This document shows, piece after piece, positions 41,932 to 50,503 of a DNA stretch of 64,000 nt. Position 1 is the stretch's first letter. Each line of letters opens with the position of its first letter. The stretch lies in contig OZ244718.1 in NCBI GenBank assembly GCA_965218945.1, positions 434,001 through 498,000 of the forward strand, written 5' to 3'. Made by a program: the position numbers and the translations under genes. Below the pieces are notes generated by a model, which ran no database searches, was not told the DNA's origin, and worked only from the letters and a program-made list of their open reading frames with translations. This stretch comes from DAOUJW01 sp965218945. Lineage in GTDB: Bacteria > Chloroflexota > Dehalococcoidia > Lucifugimonadales > UBA2985.

Positions 41932-42726
41932 TTACGCGGAGCCATGTAGCAGATCCCTGACCTTGGCCCCCGGGTCCGGCGCGGTAACTATGGCTTCGCC
42001 CACCAGCATGGCGTGCGCTCCGCCCCGTCGCAGCCTCAACATATCATCGTGGCTGTGAATGCCGCTTTCGCTGACCACTATCTTGCCCCTTGGGACAAGG
42101 GAGGCCAAGTGCTCCGTGACGGAGATGTCCGTGTTGAACGTGCGCAGGTCCCGGTTATTGATGCCGATGATCTCCGCGCCCGCGTTTAGTGCGATTTCAA
42201 GCTCCGCTTCGTCGTGCACCTCCACGAGGGCCTGCACCCAGAGGCTCCGGCTGACCTCCAGAAGCTCACCGAGACTCTCCGGAGTGAGGATGGCGACTAT
42301 CAGCAGCAGGGCGTCCGCTCCGTATGCCCTGGCCTCGTAGACCTGGTAGGAATCGAAGACGAAGTCCTTGCGCAGCACAGGCGCGCCAAGAGGCCGAATG
42401 GCTTCCTTGACCGCCGACATATGCTCCAGGCTGCCCTGAAAGTGGTCGACCTCCGTCAGCACCGAGACCGCCGCGGCGCCGTTGCCGGCGTATGTCTTCG
42501 CCAGGTCCGCCGGGTCGTAGTCTTCGCGTAGCAGCCCCTTCGACGGGGATGCCTTCTTAGTTTCGGCTATCAGGCGCAGGCCGTCGCCCATGAGCGCGCC
42601 TGACAGGTTGGCGGGCACGGGGAGGGATTGGATACGCTCCTTAAGCGCCTCAATGGGATCCTCCCTCTTGCGACGCTCCACCTCCCGCCCCTTTACCTCA
42701 ACGATTTTGTCCAGGATAGTAGCCAT
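41932..42726 (-). CDS. trpC: Indole-3-glycerol phosphate synthase
   Basis: 264 residues. It closes the indole ring. Conserved TrpC segments: ETKKASPSKGLLREDYDPA, AVSVLTEVDHFQGSLEHM, PVLRKDFVFDSYQVYEARA (catalytic Lys), LVEVHDEAELEIAL, GINNRDLRTFNTD and VSESGIHSHDD. It starts 9 bases after trpD ends; standard operon position. Confidence 0.96.
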   Translation of the reverse strand: MATILDKIVEVKGREVERRKREDPIEALKERIQSLPVPANLSGALMGDGLRLIAETKKASPSKGLLREDYDPADLAKTYAGNGAAAVSVLTEVDHFQGSLEHMSAVKEAIRPLGAPVLRKDFVFDSYQVYEARAYGADALLLIVAILTPESLGELLEVSRSLWVQALVEVHDEAELEIALNAGAEIIGINNRDLRTFNTDISVTEHLASLVPRGKIVVSESGIHSHDDMLRLRRGGAHAMLVGEAIVTAPDPGAKVRDLLHGSA

Positions 42727-42735
42727 GACCGAGTC

Positions 42736-43749
42736 CTACGTCAGCTTCTGGCTCAGCTCTGCCAAGGCCCGGAGCCTACTCATCGCCTTGCCGCTGTCGA
42801 TGGACTCAGAGGCAGCCATTATGCCCTGCTTCAGGTTATCGACGGCGTTGCCGGCAGCCAGCGCGGCGGAGGCGTTGAGCAGCACTATGTCCCTGGCCGG
42901 CCCTTTCTCGCCGGAAAGGACGCTGTTCATGGCGGCCAGGTTGTCCTCGATAGACTGCCCTTGCACGTCGCTCGCGGAGGCGCGGGACAGTCCCAGGTCC
43001 TCCGGCGTAACGGCGAAGTTGTAAATGTTGCCGTCCTTCAGCTCCCAGATTTGGGAGGGGGCTGCAATGGAGATCTCGTCCAGTCCGTCCTCACCGTGAA
43101 CCACAAGGGCGTGCTTGCATCCCAGGCGAAGCAGCACCATCGCCATCTTCTCTCCGAGCGAGCCGTCCGCCACTCCCAAGACCTGGCTCCGCGCCCCTGC
43201 GGGATTCGTCAGGGGGCCAAGGATGTTGAACACGGTGCGTATGCCTATCTCTCTCCTGGGAGGACCGGCGTATCTCATGGCTGGATGGAATGTGGGAGCA
43301 AACATGAAGCCAATGCCAACCTCACGAATGCACCTCTCCACTCCCTCCGGGCCAAGATCCACCTTGACCCCGGCCGCCTCCATTACGTCCGCGCTCCCGC
43401 AGGCGCTGGTGATGGCCCGGTTTCCGTGCTTGGCGACCTTGAGGCCCGCGCCCGCAGTCACGAACGCGGCTATAGTGGAGACGTTGATTGTGTGCGACCC
43501 GTCGCCGCCGGTGCCGCAGGTGTCCACCAGGTCGCCGTCCGAATGCACGCGCAACGCCTTCTCCCGCATCACCCTGGCCATGCCGGCTATCTCGTCCGGG
43601 GTCTCGCCCTTGAGTCTCAGTGCGGTGACAAAGGCCCCGAACTGGGCCGGGGTCGCCTCACCCGTCATTATCTCCTCCATCACCTGGACGGCCTCATCGG
43701 CGGACAGGCTCTGGCCGGATACAACGCTGCTTATCGCTTCCTGGATCAT
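42736..43749 (-). CDS. trpD: Anthranilate phosphoribosyltransferase
   Basis: 337 residues. It joins anthranilate to PRPP. GTGGDGSHTINVSTIAAFV (PRPP loop, about 81-99), KHGNRAITSACGSADVMEA and GIGFMFAPTFHPAMRY are typical, and LGPLTNPAGA is the anthranilate loop. It lies 7 bases after trpG and is not fused to it. Confidence 0.96.
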   Translation of the reverse strand: MIQEAISSVVSGQSLSADEAVQVMEEIMTGEATPAQFGAFVTALRLKGETPDEIAGMARVMREKALRVHSDGDLVDTCGTGGDGSHTINVSTIAAFVTAGAGLKVAKHGNRAITSACGSADVMEAAGVKVDLGPEGVERCIREVGIGFMFAPTFHPAMRYAGPPRREIGIRTVFNILGPLTNPAGARSQVLGVADGSLGEKMAMVLLRLGCKHALVVHGEDGLDEISIAAPSQIWELKDGNIYNFAVTPEDLGLSRASASDVQGQSIEDNLAAMNSVLSGEKGPARDIVLLNASAALAAGNAVDNLKQGIMAASESIDSGKAMSRLRALAELSQKLT

Positions 43750-43756
43750 CTTTACC

Positions 43757-44320
43757 TCAGGAGCTGAGGAAGTTCCTCAGCAGGTCTTTCCCAACGACGG
43801 TCATAATGGACTCCGGGTGGAACTGCACGCCTTCGACCTGGTGCTCCTTGTGACGCACACCCATTATCAGGCCCTTGTCCGTCCAGGCGGTGACCTCCAG
43901 GTCCTCCGGGAGGTCCTCCCGGTAGATTGCCAGGGAGTGATAGCGTATGGCCTCGAAGGGATTGGGAAGGCCGCGGAAGAGGCCCTTGCCGTCGTGATGA
44001 ATGAGGGAGGTCTTGCCGTGCATTATCTCTCCGGCCCTGTCGACCGTGCCTCCGTAGGTGTATCCGATGCACTGGTGACCCAGGCATACGCCGAGGATGG
44101 GGACGCGGCCGGCGAAGTGACTCACCACGTCGTTGGAGATGCCCGCCTCCTTTGGAGTGCAGGGGCCGGGGGAGATGACTATCTTCTCCGGGCGCATAAG
44201 CTCCACGTCCTCCAGGGTGGCCTGGTCGTTGCGCACAACCTCCACCTCCGCCCCAAGCTCGCTCAGGTACTGGTAGAGGTTGTAGGTGAAGCTGTCGTAG
44301 TTGTCTATCAGCAGAATCAT
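43757..44320 (-). CDS. trpG: Anthranilate synthase glutamine amidotransferase subunit
   Basis: 187 residues, a class I glutamine amidotransferase supplying ammonia to TrpE (or PabB). ILLIDNYDSFTYNLYQYL at the start, GVCLGHQCIGYTYGG with the catalytic cysteine, and VQFHPESIM with His-Glu complete the triad. It is the first gene of the operon; trpE is not in the window, so the synthase subunit lies elsewhere. A 31-bp repeat shared with the upstream lipoprotein gene lies 43 bases before the start. Confidence 0.93.
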   Translation of the reverse strand: MILLIDNYDSFTYNLYQYLSELGAEVEVVRNDQATLEDVELMRPEKIVISPGPCTPKEAGISNDVVSHFAGRVPILGVCLGHQCIGYTYGGTVDRAGEIMHGKTSLIHHDGKGLFRGLPNPFEAIRYHSLAIYREDLPEDLEVTAWTDKGLIMGVRHKEHQVEGVQFHPESIMTVVGKDLLRNFLSS

Positions 44321-44363
44321 TTGTCCGCTCCGCTTAGTCGTGAGTACGCAAGCCCAATTGTAC

Positions 44364-44394
44364 CCTTCAGTCTGACTAAATGGAAGTCGGCTTG
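44364..44394. repeat. 31-bp direct repeat, copy upstream of trpG
   Basis: The minus strand reads caagccgacttccatttagt and continues cag(a)ctgaagg. It matches 45264-45294 at 30 of 31 positions, exactly 900 bases away. It lies 43 bases before the trpG start. TTCCAT and a TACAAT 17 bases on suggest it includes a promoter. Confidence 0.8.
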
Positions 44395-44414
44395 GATACT
44401 TCTCAGCTTTCCAC

Positions 44415-45215
44415 CTAGGAGAGGTAGGGCCAAGGTGATTCGGCGGCGGCCATGCTGTCGGCCATTCTCAGGAGGTCGTCGACGCTCATGGGCTCTACAT
44501 TCTGGGCTATCAGGCAATAGTGGACGCCGTCCCTGCTCCACTGCAAGGCAATGGCTTCTCCAAAGAGCCGATAGTTCGTTGCAGAAGGGTCCTCAATGCA
44601 ATGGGCCCTAAACTCGCTGTACTTGAAATCATCGCATGGAGTTGTAAGTGTTTTGGACTTTACTTGTTGGACTGTGTCTTCCTCACCACTTATGGAAGTT
44701 GAGCCAAATTGGCCCGGATACTGGCGATGGAACATTATGTAGGAGTAGCTTTGCCCGCCTGTAGCGCCAACAGGCCACGCCTCCTCCAGGACAATTAACT
44801 GATCGTTGGTCTTGGGCGGGTTAAAGTCATCGGGATCAAGGTGAGTCAGCCACCCCTGTACCCCGTCTATCTCCACTGACCTTCTATCCTCTCCCAGTTC
44901 CATGTTGAACTGCGCGTATACCTGGATCAGAGTCACATTTGGAGGCCTGTAATTGAGGTACGGGCCAGCGCCGTATTCCAGCGGATTGAATCTACCCTCC
45001 CAGGAAAGCCTCAGCGAAGGGGAGTCGCCACGCTCCAAGTCCAAGGGGCTCGACTCCTCCGTCTTCCAACGTTTAAGGTATTCAGGCACGTACTGGGGTA
45101 CACGAATCTGGTCCCTGAACTGCTGCAGGTCGCTCTTCTGTGAGCACCCTGCAATAAACGCCACCGCAAAGACGACCATCACCTGGATAGTTAGCAAGCA
45201 ACGGAACAGGGTCAT
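44415..45215 (-). CDS. Uncharacterised lipoprotein
   Basis: 266 residues from ATG 45215 (GGAGTGGAGCA upstream). The hydrophobic signal ends in the lipobox FIAGC, so it is a membrane-anchored lipoprotein. The mature part has a charged start (DLQQFRDQIRVPQYVPEYLK), a beta-rich middle (GVQGWLTHLDPDDFNPPK), and CIEDPSATNYRLFGEAIALQ and VDDLLRMADSM near the end. I recognise no family. It sits between 31-bp direct repeats that each precede the next gene. Confidence 0.65.
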   Translation of the reverse strand: MTLFRCLLTIQVMVVFAVAFIAGCSQKSDLQQFRDQIRVPQYVPEYLKRWKTEESSPLDLERGDSPSLRLSWEGRFNPLEYGAGPYLNYRPPNVTLIQVYAQFNMELGEDRRSVEIDGVQGWLTHLDPDDFNPPKTNDQLIVLEEAWPVGATGGQSYSYIMFHRQYPGQFGSTSISGEEDTVQQVKSKTLTTPCDDFKYSEFRAHCIEDPSATNYRLFGEAIALQWSRDGVHYCLIAQNVEPMSVDDLLRMADSMAAAESPWPYLS

Positions 45216-45263
45216 TGCTCCACTCCGTGCCGTGTCCACCGGCAGACCCAGCGCTAATCTCAA

Positions 45264-45312
45264 CCTTCAGCCTGACTAAATGGAAGTCGGCTTGCACTGC
45301 AAGCCGACTTCC
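45264..45312. repeat. 31-bp direct repeat plus perfect hairpin upstream of the lipoprotein gene
   Basis: 45264-45294 is the second copy of the 31-bp repeat, 48 bases before the lipoprotein start. Overlapping it, 45282-45312 forms a perfect 13-bp hairpin GGAAGTCGGCTTG / CAAGCCGACTTCC with loop CACTG. No T-run follows on either strand, so it is a weak terminator for the upstream permease gene at best and may be a protein-binding site. Confidence 0.75.
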
Positions 45313-45341
45313 CAAAGAACCTCGGTATTCTGCGTGTTGGG

Positions 45342-46307
45342 CTAGTCGAACCTTATGCGTGGGTCCAGCCAGCCGTAGCTGAGGTCCACAAGCAGGTTGG
45401 TAATAACTATCCACATGGAGAAGAGGAGCACCAGGGACTGCACCACCGGGTAGTCCCTCTGGTTCATCCCTTCCACCAGCATGTTGCCTATCCCGTCCAT
45501 TACGAAGATGCGCTCCATTATCACGGAGCCGCCTATGATGCCGGCTATGGAGAATCCGATTACGGTAATAACTGGGATAAAGGCGTTCTTCATAGCGTGC
45601 CGGTAAGTGACCACCGTCCCGCTGAGCCCCTTGGCGTGGGCAGTCCGTATGTAGTCCTGCCGCAGCACCTCCAGCATGGTCGAGCGCATCATCCGCGCCT
45701 TGGTGACCATGGAGGAGTAGCCTACTATCAGGGCCGGCCAGAAGAACTGAGTCATGTTGCCTGTTGGATTCTCAAAGAACGGCACAAACCCGATCTGCGG
45801 GCTCCACTCAAATACGTACATCCCAACAACCAGCAGCATGGTGGCGAGCCAGAAGTTGGGTATCGAGAGGCCGGACAGAGACCAGATCCTCAGTGTGTAG
45901 TCTATCCAGGTGTCCTTGCGGAGGGCCATGAGGACACCCGCGGGAAGCCCCAGTATAGTAGACAAGCCAATGGAAAGAAGCGCCAGTTCTACAGTCACCG
46001 GCAGCTTCCTCAAGAAGTTCTCCCATATGCCCTCATTCGAGAACATGGATTCTCCCCAGTCGCCCGTCAACCAACCGCCAATCCAGGTCAGGTATTGCGA
46101 GTAGATGGGAGCGTTAAGCCCCACGTCCTCGCGGATCTTTGCCAGCTGCTCCTCAGTGACCAGGTCTTCCTCTCCGCCCGTCATCTCCAGCGCTATCATC
46201 ATCGCCACGTCTCCCGGGGCGATGCGCAGGATGGCGAAGATCACAATGGACACCAGTAGGCCTGTAAGAGCTCCTTGTATTATACGGTTCGCTATGTATC
46301 TGTGCAT
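45342..46307 (-). CDS. DppB/OppB-type ABC transporter permease (copy 1)
   Basis: 321 residues with six membrane helices, the first permease of peptide/nickel-type ABC importers. The conserved EAA loop is in MRSTMLEVLRQDYIRTAHAK, followed by GLSGTVVTYRHAMKNAFIPV. ATG 46307 has GAGAGG upstream. It is about 91 percent identical to copy 2 (30 differences in 321), with nearly all differences before residue 200. No partner permease, binding protein or ATPase adjoins it; oppDF lie about 11 kb away. Confidence 0.88.
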   Translation of the reverse strand: MHRYIANRIIQGALTGLLVSIVIFAILRIAPGDVAMMIALEMTGGEEDLVTEEQLAKIREDVGLNAPIYSQYLTWIGGWLTGDWGESMFSNEGIWENFLRKLPVTVELALLSIGLSTILGLPAGVLMALRKDTWIDYTLRIWSLSGLSIPNFWLATMLLVVGMYVFEWSPQIGFVPFFENPTGNMTQFFWPALIVGYSSMVTKARMMRSTMLEVLRQDYIRTAHAKGLSGTVVTYRHAMKNAFIPVITVIGFSIAGIIGGSVIMERIFVMDGIGNMLVEGMNQRDYPVVQSLVLLFSMWIVITNLLVDLSYGWLDPRIRFD

Positions 46308-46622
46308 GATCGACCTCTCGCTCTAAGCTAGTACTCCACCCATCAATACCATTTGACAAATTTAGCCGTCTGGAACCGGCTGTGCCTGAAGCGAAGACAC
46401 CATCCTCACTGTAATTGAACTCCAATTGTATTGGCGTTTCCTGTAACCGTCAATACAGATTACAGCGGGTTTGCAAATCTCTTGTACTTGTATGGCATCC
46501 TCCTTTCGCAGGGCTATACCCACTGCCCGCACATTATTCGCCTTTCGGCTGCGGCGTGGACGAAGACTCCTGCGCCGCAGCCGGACCTATAGCAGCTATA
46601 CGGGAGACAGCCCCCGCGTCCT
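46308..46622 (-). other. Leader region of permease copy 1, duplicated ahead of copy 2
   Basis: This 315-base gap has no convincing gene. Its part next to the permease resembles 47589-47775 upstream of copy 2, including atcctcactgt, ggctgtgcc and a tiny frame after GGAGG (46498 to 46460, MPYKYKRFANPL). The copy 2 counterpart reads MFNYKKLASTP. These may be relics of a lost binding-protein gene start or leader peptides. Confidence 0.4.
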
Positions 46623-47588
46623 CTAGTCGAACCGAATGCGGGGGTCCAGCCAGCCGTAGCTGAGGTCCACAAGAAGGTTAACGGCTACTATCCACATGGA
46701 GAAGAGCAGCACCAGGGACTGTACTACCGGGTAGTCCCTCTGGTTCATGCCTTCCACCAGCATGTTGCCTATCCCGTCCATTACGAATATCCGCTCCATT
46801 ATCACGGAGCCTCCAATGATGCCGGCTATGGAAAACCCGATAACCGTAATCACGGGTATGAAAGCGTTCTTCATAGCGTGCCGGTAAGTGACCACCGTTC
46901 CGCTGAGCCCCTTGGCGTGGGCAGTTCGTATGTAGTCCTGGCGCAGCACCTCCAGCATCGTCGAGCGCATCATCCGCGCCTTGGTGACCATGGAGGAGAA
47001 GCCCACTATCAGGGCCGGCCAGAAGAACTGGCTCAGGTTGCCCGATGGATCGTCCAGGAACGGCACGAAGCCGATCTGTGGGCTCCACTCGAAAATGTAC
47101 ATCCCGACAACCAGCACCATGGTAGCAAGCCAGAAGTTGGGTATCGACAGGCCCGACAGGGACCAGATCCTCAGTGTGTAGTCTATCCAGGTATCCCGTT
47201 TGACGGCCATTATGATCCCGGCTGGAAGTCCCAGCACTGTGGACAAGCCAGTGGCAAGAAGCGCCAGCTCAAGTGTCACCGGCAGCTTCCTCCTGAAGTT
47301 CTCCCATATGCCCTCATTCGAGAACATGGATTCTCCCCAGTCGCCCGTCACCCAACCGCCAATCCAGGTCAGGTACTGCATGTGGATGGGAGCGTTAAGC
47401 CCCACATCCTCGCGGATTTTCTCCAACTGCTCCTCAGTGACCAGGTCTTCCTCTCCACCCGTCATCTCCAGCGCAATCATCATCGCCACGTCCCCGGGGG
47501 CGATGCGCAGGATGGCGAAGATTAACACGGACACCAGTAAGCCCGTAAGGGCCCCTTGTATAAGGCGATTTGCTACGTATCTTTGCAT
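46623..47588 (-). CDS. DppB/OppB-type ABC transporter permease (copy 2)
   Basis: 321 residues. The sequence and layout match copy 1: MQRYVANRLIQGALTGLLVS at the start, a long periplasmic loop after helix 1 (EMTGGEEDLVTEEQLEKIRE), the EAA loop and the ending YGWLDPRIRFD. ATG 47588 has GGGAGG 6 bases upstream. It is tandem with copy 1, 315 bases apart, same strand. Identity from residue 200 on is almost complete, which suggests recent duplication or gene conversion. Confidence 0.88.
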   Translation of the reverse strand: MQRYVANRLIQGALTGLLVSVLIFAILRIAPGDVAMMIALEMTGGEEDLVTEEQLEKIREDVGLNAPIHMQYLTWIGGWVTGDWGESMFSNEGIWENFRRKLPVTLELALLATGLSTVLGLPAGIIMAVKRDTWIDYTLRIWSLSGLSIPNFWLATMVLVVGMYIFEWSPQIGFVPFLDDPSGNLSQFFWPALIVGFSSMVTKARMMRSTMLEVLRQDYIRTAHAKGLSGTVVTYRHAMKNAFIPVITVIGFSIAGIIGGSVIMERIFVMDGIGNMLVEGMNQRDYPVVQSLVLLFSMWIVAVNLLVDLSYGWLDPRIRFD

Positions 47589-47783
47589 GATCGACCTCCC
47601 GCTCTTAGCTGGCGCTCCACCCGTCTATACGTTTTGTCTGTATTCAACCGGCCTGGACCGGCTGTGCCGGAAGCGAGGAAACCATCCTCACTGTGATTGA
47701 GCAAAAGTCGTATTTGGTGTGCTTGCGAGTTTCTTGTAGTTGAACATCAACCTCCATTCGCAGGCCGATACGCCTGTGCCCGG

Positions 47784-49016
47784 CTACGGGGAGCCGCCCT
47801 CCTCCAGAAATAGCCCGGTTGTCGGGTTCCAGTCCGCCCAGGCGAACCAGAAGGAGTAGTTTGCGGGCAGCTGCTCAAGCCGGGCGCCTTTGAGGGGGCC
47901 GTCAATGGCCTCCGCCGTCAGAAGCAGCCACCGGCTGTTCGTCTCCTGATCCACCATGAGCAGGCCGCCGGAGTTGTCCTCCTCCAGGAGGCTGAAGGTC
48001 AGGGAGCGTCCGTCCACCTCGCGGACGAAGGCTGTCGCCGTGTCCGACACCGGCTCGTAGGTGACAACCAGGTCCCGGCCTCCCACGGTATCGTTGACGA
48101 CCGGGTGGTCCACCAGGTCGTTGAAGGCGTAGGCCATCGACTTGTCGTTAACGATGAGGCCCAGCACAAAGTCCTTCTGATCCAGGCGGTCGTCTTCACG
48201 AACGCGTCCGTAGCCGGCCCACCCGCTGGCGTAGTATCCCAGGTAAGGGTCGTAGGTGAAGCCCAGTGCGCCGGTTGGGTCTTCGGCTGTGGGCATTCTC
48301 CACGCCAACACATGCGAGTCGGGGTGAAGCTCCCTCCAGTGACCCCAGGTGGTCTGCATGGCGGGCAAGACCTCAAGCTGGGTGCCCTGGTACTCTCCCG
48401 TGATAGCTTCCCCGGTGAAATGAGTCCACAGAGAATCGGTCTGGTGGTCGTACATAATCATTGCGCTCAGGGTAAGCTTGCCGGACACGCCGAAGGTGAG
48501 AACCTCCTCTCCGAACTGGCGGGCATACACTATGCCCGAGAAGCAGAGGGGTCACCACGTGATAACAACAGGCACACCTCCCACCACGTCATTGACTGCC
48601 TCGTGATGGCTCAGGACGTCCAGCGGGTAGGCCTTGCTCTCACCGTTCATGGACAATCCCAGCACCAGCTCCACGTCCCTGAATTCCGGCGGCACCGCTT
48701 CCGGGGCCACGAATTGGGGTTGCAGTATGGCCGGAATGGCGTCCCTCACCACCGCAGGCTGCATCCTTGCGATAAGCTCATCCCTGGTTACTTTGCCTGT
48801 TTCCGTAAGCGGGAATGGGGTGGGGGTGGGCACAAGTGTGGGCGTAGACCAGGGCATACGAGTTGGTTCAGGAGTGGGCGTAGCCTGGGGAATGGAAGTG
48901 GGCGCAGGTGAAGACGTAGCCGTAGGCGTCGTGCTGCTGCATCCGACGGCGAGCAAAGCCAGCCCCGAAGTTATCATCAGCGAAAGAACCAGTAGATGTG
49001 CTCTACGCATCGGCAT
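47784..49016 (-). CDS. DUF3179 lipoprotein, predicted selenoprotein (UxxC)
   Basis: 410 residues if the in-frame TGA at 48554-48552 is read through (codon 155). The signal peptide ends in the lipobox LLAVGC, and a Pro-Thr spacer follows (about 25-65). DUF3179 then runs without a break in frame: RDAIPAILQPQFV, LGLSMNGESKAYPLDVLSHH, NDVVGGVPVVITW-U-PLCFSGIVYAR, LTFGVSGKL, MYDHQTDSLW, TTWGHWRELHPDS. Family members have Cys at the TGA position (TWCPLC), so the redox pair becomes Sec155-Cys158. A stem-loop follows the TGA. ATG 49016 is chosen after AAAGG. It is probably an extracytoplasmic thiol/selenol protein; the substrate of DUF3179 is unknown. Confidence 0.82.
48506..48554 (-). promoter_or_regulatory. 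Candidate bacterial SECIS element with UGA, DUF3179 copy 1
   Basis: The TGA (48554-48552) is followed 21 bases later by a 3-base apical loop GTG closed by a perfect 8-bp stem CGGGCATA / TATGCCCG (48538-48520). An outer stem CCTCT / AGAGG (48549-48545 with 48510-48506) can extend it. Position and a G at the loop start fit bacterial SECIS elements recognised by SelB; folding was judged by eye. Confidence 0.6.
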
Positions 49017-49141
49017 ATGGGTATACCTTTCCCAAGGTCTTATGCACCAAATCATACGGGTAGTATGTTCCGAAATCCTTAAAGAAGTTACGAGTCTCTA
49101 ACAAAAGTGGGCTGAAAGTTAAACTCGGCCGCGCTTCCTGC

Positions 49142-50356
49142 CTAGGAGGCGGCGTCCCGGACGAAGAGTCCGGTGGAAGGATGCCAATCATTCCAGGCAA
49201 ACCAGAATGAGTAGTTGGAGGGCAGCTGCTCCAGCCGAGTCCCCTTGAGCGGGCCATCCACGGCCTCTCCCGTGAGAAGCAGCCACTCGCTGCCCGTCTC
49301 CCGGTCAACCATCACGGGGTCAGTGACTCCGGCGTCCTCTGAGACGTGGAACTCCAGGGTTCGCCCGTCCACGTCGCGGCTGAACACGTTGCCGGTAGAG
49401 GAGTCGGCATCGAAAGCGATTACCACGTTCCTGTCTCCCACGGAGTCGTTGACCACGGGCTGTTCGCTCAGGTCGTCAAAGGCGTAGGCCTTGGCCTCGT
49501 CACCGACTACCAGGCCCACCACCAAGTCCTTCGTGTCCAAGCGGTCATCTATGCGGGCCTCCCCGATAACACCGGGATCCGAGTTCGAGTAGTAAGACGT
49601 GTAGTTGTCCCAGGTGTACATGCCTCCCTTGTCCAGGGCCACGGTGTCCGGGTGCAGCTCCTTCCACTTGCCCCAGGTGGTGTGGGTGGAGGGGACCAGT
49701 TCCAGCCTTGTTCCCAGGTAGTCTCCCTGTATGGCGTCCCCGGTGAAGTGGCTCCACAGGGAGTCCGTCTGGTGGTCGTACATCACCAGCGCGTTCATCA
49801 CCAGCTTGCCGGACACTCCAAAGGTAAGGGTATCGTCACCGAACCGGCGGGCATAAACTATGCCCGAGAAGCAGAGGGGTCACCATGTGACCGCGACGGA
49901 CTTGCCTCCCACCACGTCGTTGGCTATCTCGTGTCTGCTGAGCATGTTGACGGAGTACGCCCGGGAGTCCTCCTCGATGGACACCCCTATCACCAGCTCG
50001 TCGTCCTGCATCTGCTCATCGGCCTCGGCCACCGTAAGGAACTCCGGCTCCAGGATGGCCGGAATCGCGTCCTTGCGCAGCAGCGTCACGATCTCGAAGT
50101 CGCGAGACGCCGCTAAGGAAGGGGTGTTTGTGGGCGCCGGTTGGGTAGCGGTGATATCCGGCGCGTCAACTGGAGTGGTGGTGGGCGCGGGCTGCGCGGG
50201 AGTTCCGCTCTGTGCAGCATCCCGGGGCGTGGCAGCAGGCGTCGACGTGGAGACGGGGTCGCCTCCGGAGCATCCGGCTATCACCGAGGCGACGACCACC
50301 AGGGCCAGGAGCGCCAGCACTATGCCCAGAGCAAAATATAAGGTCGATTTGAGCAA
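49142..50356 (-). CDS. DUF3179 lipoprotein, predicted selenoprotein (UxxC), second paralogue
   Basis: 404 residues with the in-frame TGA at 49882-49880 (codon 159) read as selenocysteine. The start is TTG 50356 with AGAAGG upstream; the lipobox is SVIAGC, followed by a Pro-Thr/Ala spacer. DUF3179 core: KDAIPAILEPEFL, LVIGVSIEEDSRAYSVNMLS, NDVVGGKSVAVTW-U-PLCFSGIVYAR, LTFGVSGKL, MYDHQTDSLWSHF, TTWGKWKELHPDT. The TGA takes the same CxxC position as in the neighbouring paralogue, and the frame after it is intact for over 240 codons, so this is not a decayed gene. The two paralogues are tandem on one strand. Confidence 0.82.
49848..49882 (-). promoter_or_regulatory. Candidate bacterial SECIS element with UGA, DUF3179 copy 2
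   Basis: The same stem CGGGCATA / TATGCCCG lies 21 bases after TGA, with loop GTT in place of GTG. From TGG-TGA through the stem, only one base differs from copy 1, while flanking codons differ at several silent sites. That suggests selection on the RNA. Confidence 0.6.
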
Positions 50357-50503
50357 CTGTTACCTTCTTAATAAAACCTTAATACTGCTCACGTAAAGAT
50401 ATACCATAATTCCAAGCGCAAGAGCGCCGCAAGCTCACGATTCCGAACTACTCTATCATATCAGGTAAATGTTACGTTGAAGGCCATCTGCTACACTTTT
50501 TCT

